From NCBI GenBank assembly GCA_003249555.1, contig QKIQ01000057.1, positions 1 to 64,000 of the forward strand: a stretch of DNA of 64,000 bases, written 5' to 3'. How positions within the stretch are numbered: the first letter of the stretch is position 1; each line of letters begins with the position of its first letter. The translations under genes were made by a program, and so were the position numbers. The DNA comes from Clostridia bacterium. Lineage in GTDB: Bacteria; Bacillota; Clostridia; Christensenellales; SZUA-584. Of the stretch, positions 59,586-64,000 are shown one piece after another. The notes beneath the pieces were generated by a model, which was not told the origin of the DNA, ran no database searches, and saw nothing but the letters and a program-made list of their open reading frames with translations.

Positions 59586-60848
59586 TTAGTATTCTTCGGA
59601 ACCCTTTTTCTTGAACGGCCCGGCATGACAGGCAATCATGGTGATGAACACACCGATAAGCGCCATACCGGCACCCACCGCGATAAGTACTGCGAGCGGG
59701 AATCCGCTTTGGGACTCGCCTGTCTCCGGATTCTGTATTGGTTGGGGTGTGGGCTCGGGCGTTGGTTCCGGCGTTGGTTCCGGCGTCGGTTCGAGTGTCG
59801 GTTCCGGCGTCGGTTCGGGCTGCGTCACAATGCCCGCCGCACCTTCGATGATCGATGCAGACACAAAATAGCTGGAGCAATGGTAGATGTCAAACGTGAC
59901 GTTGCCGTCTTTATCCACAATGGCAGACTGAATGCCTTCAACGACATTGCTTGTGCCGTAATAGTAGTACAGATACACAGTGTCTCCCGGGTTGTTTTTA
60001 TCCGCTTTAAACGTGAACGAAATTTTGCCCGGGAATTCGCCCTTGTGGGAAAAATGCAGTTGGTACACATCGCTGCCGCCGACAGCCTCGGAATAGTCTT
60101 CATCGGTATCAAATGACAGCCCCAGATCCAGCTCGTCTTCATCCTCGTCCAGCTCGCCGAGCGCCGCGCCGTTTAGCGTACACGAATATGTGCCGAAATT
60201 CAGCGTGAGCGTGCCCTTCTTTTCGCGCAGCACATTGTATATCTCGATGGGAATTTCATGATCGTCGTCTTCATCCGTTAAGTCAACAGTGAGCGTGCCG
60301 CCCTGCTCCATGCCGTCCACCTCGTCGGATGCGAGCTGCCATGCCGAAGGCTCTGGTGTGGCGGTGGGCTCGGTGCTTTCTGTCTTGCTGGAGGACGGCT
60401 TTTTGGTGGGTGTGGGCGTGGAAGCCGGCTTGGGTGTAGAAGCCGGTTTGGCGACGACAGTAATAGTTTTGCTGTCTGAAACGGAAGTCTCGCTGACTTT
60501 TTTATCTTCATTAACCACAGTAAAAGAGCCGGAGTAACTAATTGTACAGGTAGATCCAGCCGGTGTGCCATCAGGTACTTTAATATTAATAGTTTTGGAG
60601 GCAGTAATGTTTTCGTTTAGACCGCCCGAGGAGTCCTGCCAGAAATTATCGCTGCCGCTTGCAAAGCCGCTCCACGATATTGTGCCGCCGATTGAAGAGG
60701 CATTCTGAGAAACGGAAATTGTAAAACTGTATGTTTCGCCAGCGTAAACGTCACTATTTCCGCTGATACCCGCAAAAACAGTTGGTATGCCTATTGTAGA
60801 TATAACAAGAATCATGATGATTAAAATTGCTGTAAATCTTTTTTTCAT
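59586..60848 (-). CDS. Secreted membrane-anchored surface protein with PTPEP repeats (paralogue B)
   Basis: 420 aa. Signal peptide (to about 26), beta-sandwich (DVYAGETYSFTISVSQ), Pro/Thr/Lys linker (about 130-165), the same C-terminal domain as paralogue A (DVYQLHFSHKGEFPG, SAIVDKDGNVTFDIYHCSSYFVSAS), a PTPEPTPE repeat tract (about 345-370), then a helix and a KKKGSEEY tail. Probably a cell-surface display or binding protein. Adjacent to dockerin-bearing genes, so an extracellular complex role is possible but no cohesin motif was recognised. Confidence 0.82.
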   Translation of the reverse strand: MKKRFTAILIIMILVISTIGIPTVFAGISGNSDVYAGETYSFTISVSQNASSIGGTISWSGFASGSDNFWQDSSGGLNENITASKTINIKVPDGTPAGSTCTISYSGSFTVVNEDKKVSETSVSDSKTITVVAKPASTPKPASTPTPTKKPSSSKTESTEPTATPEPSAWQLASDEVDGMEQGGTLTVDLTDEDDDHEIPIEIYNVLREKKGTLTLNFGTYSCTLNGAALGELDEDEDELDLGLSFDTDEDYSEAVGGSDVYQLHFSHKGEFPGKISFTFKADKNNPGDTVYLYYYYGTSNVVEGIQSAIVDKDGNVTFDIYHCSSYFVSASIIEGAAGIVTQPEPTPEPTLEPTPEPTPEPTPEPTPQPIQNPETGESQSGFPLAVLIAVGAGMALIGVFITMIACHAGPFKKKGSEEY

Positions 60849-60863
60849 TTCGTTCTCCTTTTG

Positions 60864-62832
60864 TTAGCTCAAAGGCCTAAGACCTAAAATATGAAGTCTG
60901 ACATATGTGTAATCCGCAATGTTGATGACGTTGTTTGCGTCCACATCAGCGGCCGCCGCCTGCGCGCCCGACAGAGAGGATAATCCAAGTATGTGAAAGA
61001 CGGATATTCGTATAATCCGATATGCTGATGCTGCCGTCTTTGCTTGTATCGCCTGTGACGGCGACAGCAAGCGAATCGTGCACGCCTGTGCCGAATTCCA
61101 GCTTGACGGTCATTCCTGTGCTCAGCTTGCCGCTGTTGTATGGCGACCCCGAAGCATAATAAACGTAGATATCCTCCGGCGCGTTGCCAAGATTGTCTTC
61201 AAGCTGTGACACCGTTGTGTTCGCGGCAATGCCTTTTATCACGTTGTTTGTTCTGTCGATCGTATAAACGCCTGTCGCAATCGTTCCGGATTTCACGGCG
61301 ACCTGACATGTGTTTGTGAATCCGCCGTCTGCCGTGGTAGCGGTGATAACGGCAGAGCCTATGCTTTTCGCGGTGACAACGCCTGTGGCGCTCACAGTAG
61401 CCACAGAAGGATTATTTGATGAGAAGGTCACTGCTTTGTTAGAGGCGTTAAGTGGTGATAAGGAAGCGGTCAGTAGGTACGTTTCGCTGGTAAGCATCGA
61501 CAGGGATGCTTCATTTAAGTCAACACCTGATACAGCGACAGGAGTGTATGGTATGCCGGACGCCGCAGACACTGCCGCATGTGCATTCACGCGCCCGTAG
61601 CCATACTGATCGTCACGGCCGGGCACGCCGATGTCAACCGCGGTGCTTGTCAGCATGTTTTTGATGTCTGTGGCCGATAAGCTTTGATTGCTGGATAACA
61701 TGAGCGCGGCGACACCCGCCACCACGGGAGACGCCATAGACGTGCCGCCCATGTAAGCATATTCGCTTGAATGAGTACTTGCATCGTAACATGTAGACAG
61801 TATTAAACTGCTTGGCATAGAATTTGAATCGCCGCCCGGCGCAGAAATATCGATGGTTGAACCAAAGTTGGAATAGCTTGCCAAGCTGTCGTTCCAATCT
61901 GTCGCGGAGACGGATATGCATGAATCGTAGCTGCTGGGATAGTGCGGATCAGATGTGGCATCGTTACCGGCGGCGGCCACACAGACCACATTGGCGGCGG
62001 CAGCGGAAGCGATGGCCGCTTGAAGCACTGTATCGCTACTGATATAATGCCCAAGGCTTAAATTGATCACATCCGCACCGTTTGCCACGGCAAAGTTGAT
62101 GCCTTCGGCGACATCCAGAGAGTATGCATTACCATCATTATAAAACACATCGACCGCAATCAGCTTGGTGCCGGGTGCAATACCCGCCACGCCGATGCCG
62201 TTGTTTGCGTTTGCGGCAATGATACCCGCTACATGCGTGCCGTGTCCGTCGTCATCCTGTGCGTTGCCGTCATTATCCACCATATCGGCTTGGGCGACGA
62301 TTTGTCCGGTCAGGTCGGGATGACTTAAGTCGACACCCGTGTCGATAACGGCGACTCGGATATCTGAGATGCCCATTGTGATATCCCACGCGTCGTACAC
62401 CCCTATTTTTCCAAGATGCCACTGCTGAGCGGCATAAGGATCGTTTATGGTTGTGCTCTCTAGCGTGTAGACGTAGTTGGGCTGTGCGTACTCGACGTTT
62501 GGCTGTGCCTCCAGCTCTTCCACAAAGCTTTCCACCGTTTCGCCCTCGGGCACATCAGCCACCACAATGTCGCTTGCGGTATCCAAAGGTTCGCTGGACA
62601 GAGCTTGAAGCGTGCTCTCAAAAGCGCTTTCCGTAACGGCGTCTTTGAACTTGACAAGCACCTCGCCTTCGGCGCAAGGCCGACCGTCTGAGGTGGTGGC
62701 GATCTCAGGCACAGGCTCCTGTGCGTGCCCGATGGGGATAAAGCTCACAGAGAAGCTGACCAGCATAAGCAGAATCAGCAGGATAAGCAGCACAAGCTGA
62801 GCCGGTTTATGTGTGTTTTTTTGTTTGCTCAT
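60864..62832 (-). pseudogene. Subtilisin-like (S8) protease with Big_2 and dockerin domains; frameshift in the dockerin
   Basis: Signal peptide (to about 37), propeptide (55-125), subtilase domain with D164 (VIDTG), H197 (DGHGTHVAG), oxyanion N290 and S365 (GGTSMASP), a Big_2 domain (about 440-520), then a type-I dockerin. As read, the frame ends at 60946 in ...NIRLSHTWIILS; removing one A of the AAA at 60996-60998 restores NIRLHILGLSSLSG and a complete second dockerin repeat (DVDANNVINIADYTYVRLH) to the stop at 60864. Protease is intact; the dockerin is lost unless the extra base is an error. Confidence 0.85.
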
Positions 62833-62841
62833 ATCGCTCCT

Positions 62842-64000
62842 TTAATACAAGGCTGTCAGTTCCGTTGTCGGATACCCGGGATAATCCGGGTAATAGAAAT
62901 CGAGAATCTGATCGTATGTCCAGCCTTCATTCGCCATTTGCTGGGCGCCGCGCTGGCTCATGCCAATGCCGTGGCCAAAGCGCCGCTGATAAAGGTACCA
63001 GTTGTTGTCGTTGCTTTCGACGATGAACAGCCCGAGGCTGCTGTCAAAGAAAGATTGATAACCGCCGCCGACATCCATATCAGGGAAACTGATTGTGAAT
63101 GTGACTTCAACGGGTTCTTTTACATAACCGTCGTTTGTGCGGCCGGTGATCTCTTTTAAACCGAGAATGTGAAGCCGTATATTCGTATAGTCGGAAATGC
63201 TGACCGAGCCGTTTCTGTCGACATCCGCGATGGTCAGCGCTTCGCCCGAAAGAGCTTTTATACCGAGGATGTGAAGACGGACAAGCGTGTAGTCTGCGAT
63301 GGTGATCGTGCCGTTCATATCGGCGTCGCCAAGCAGATTGCCGCCGCCCGAAGGTGATACGTAGCGACCGGCCAGAACGGTCATTGTGACATCTGCTTTG
63401 AGCATATCTTTGCAGTCGTTTTTGCCCGTCACATCATTGCCGTTATAACCGTTTGCTCCGCCGTGGTTGCCGTCGTAAGTGTGAGTGACGATATTTGAAA
63501 AGCCGACAATTTCAATGTCGTCGGATACGCTGGCGATATACCCTTTCGCGGTGACTGCCGGAAGCGCGCAAAGACGCAGATATCTGGAGGCGTTTGCCAC
63601 GCCTGCAACGCTGTTGTCCGTGGTTTTCAAGCTGCCGTCTACCTGCTGTTTATATTGAAGAGGATTCTCGGCTGTGACGGATTTGGGAAGTATGAGAACC
63701 TCCTGCTTGCTATATTGATTGGCGACATCATACGGGTCGGACTTAATCTGATTGTACGATTTTAACGGCTCCGAGGTTGACCATCTGTGCTGTGTGATGT
63801 CCGTCCAGCCACCGTTGGATGCGGAATAATAGCACTGAACGTAATCACTGCCGTATGTGAGAACCTTTCCTCTGGTTGCATCAACAGCGCCAATGGCATT
63901 TGTTTTTGAAGAGTCATAGCCTTTGTAAACCTGATCGTTTGTATTGTCGACCAGATCATATGAACTTGATGCGGCGCCTTTTATACGATTCGCGGCATAT
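62842..64000 (-). CDS. SpoIID/LytB-domain protein with an internal dockerin, 5' end outside the window
   Basis: The frame is open to the window edge (386 codons seen). The right-hand part is SpoIID-like: YDLVDNTNDQVYKGYDS, AIGAVDATRGKVLTYG, YYSASNGGWTD. A two-repeat dockerin follows (GDADMNGTITIADYTLVRLHILGI and DVDRNGSVSISDYTNIRLHILGL), and then the domain resumes with RFGHGIGMSQRGAQQMANEGWTYDQILDFYYP, the normal SpoIID C-terminal motif. SpoIID proteins are lytic transglycosylases acting on peptidoglycan; the catalytic Glu region lies beyond the window. It ends 9 bp before the S8 protease start. Confidence 0.82.
   Translation of the reverse strand, partial: YAANRIKGAASSSYDLVDNTNDQVYKGYDSSKTNAIGAVDATRGKVLTYGSDYVQCYYSASNGGWTDITQHRWSTSEPLKSYNQIKSDPYDVANQYSKQEVLILPKSVTAENPLQYKQQVDGSLKTTDNSVAGVANASRYLRLCALPAVTAKGYIASVSDDIEIVGFSNIVTHTYDGNHGGANGYNGNDVTGKNDCKDMLKADVTMTVLAGRYVSPSGGGNLLGDADMNGTITIADYTLVRLHILGIKALSGEALTIADVDRNGSVSISDYTNIRLHILGLKEITGRTNDGYVKEPVEVTFTISFPDMDVGGGYQSFFDSSLGLFIVESNDNNWYLYQRRFGHGIGMSQRGAQQMANEGWTYDQILDFYYPDYPGYPTTELTALY

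Noticed and set aside
59586-60571. Gly/Val- or Arg-rich frames antisense to the PTPEP repeats
   Set aside because: Produced by the repeat itself; the minus-strand frame has a signal peptide and a paralogue.

Overview
The window reads as the chromosome of an anaerobic, endospore-forming member of the Bacillota, most likely class Clostridia. The evidence is a sporulation sigma factor (sigH) in the conserved mrnC-rlmB-rae1-sigH order, a gerA-type germinant receptor operon, SpoIID and dockerin domains on secreted proteins, AdhE under a perfect Rex operator, AGGAGG ribosome sites and frequent TTG/GTG starts. Both window edges cut a gene. No rRNA, tRNA, CRISPR array or complete insertion sequence was found.
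Layout: 1-3028 is a two-component pair (histidine kinase and REC/HD-GYP c-di-GMP phosphodiesterase). 3443-6543 is a NifX-like/MinD-ferredoxin ATPase operon resembling the orange-protein (ORP) metallocluster loci, with a DtxR/MntR-like regulator. 7-9 kb holds def, a radical SAM protein and a DUF89 phosphatase. 9351-24389 is a 15-kb, nine-gene, tightly packed exopolysaccharide operon: SGNH esterase, polytopic membrane protein, GH8-like lipoprotein, DUF2334 protein, BcsA-like GT2 without PilZ, BcsB-like protein, a degenerate GGDEF protein with an intact I-site, a GH26 lipoprotein and UDP-GlcNAc 2-epimerase. This gene set resembles Listeria Pss and predicts a c-di-GMP-controlled, ManNAc-containing beta-linked polymer.
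24.5-31.4 kb is housekeeping: yfbR-like, an SDR, a chimeric gene remnant, sigH, rae1, rlmB, thyX, mrnC, a membrane protein and rsgA. 31.5-36.7 kb has a nucleoside kinase, a small lipoprotein and a prophage remnant (LLH holin, coiled-coil protein, divergent repressor switch with three operators, ArpU-like late regulator, and a LexA-type box). 36.7-40.7 kb is the gerA operon. It is followed by two small, extremely Cys/Trp-rich genes, one of them only 36 codons, that share upstream and downstream modules; they look like spore-structural proteins.
42.3-49 kb has a TetR/flavodoxin/FMN-binding operon, Rex-controlled adhE, a broken DUF4064 gene, a split permease and a PadR regulator with an operator palindrome. 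49.2-57.8 kb is a beta-glucoside locus: GH1, GH94 phosphorylase, LacI, and an ABC importer lacking its own ATPase, with four LacI-type operators. 57.9-64 kb encodes surface proteins: two paralogous Thr/Pro-linker membrane-anchored proteins, a dockerin-bearing subtilase with a frameshift inside its dockerin, and a SpoIID protein with a dockerin inserted inside the SpoIID domain.
Themes tying the window together are c-di-GMP (HD-GYP plus a candidate receptor), extracellular polysaccharide making and cutting, and sporulation/germination.
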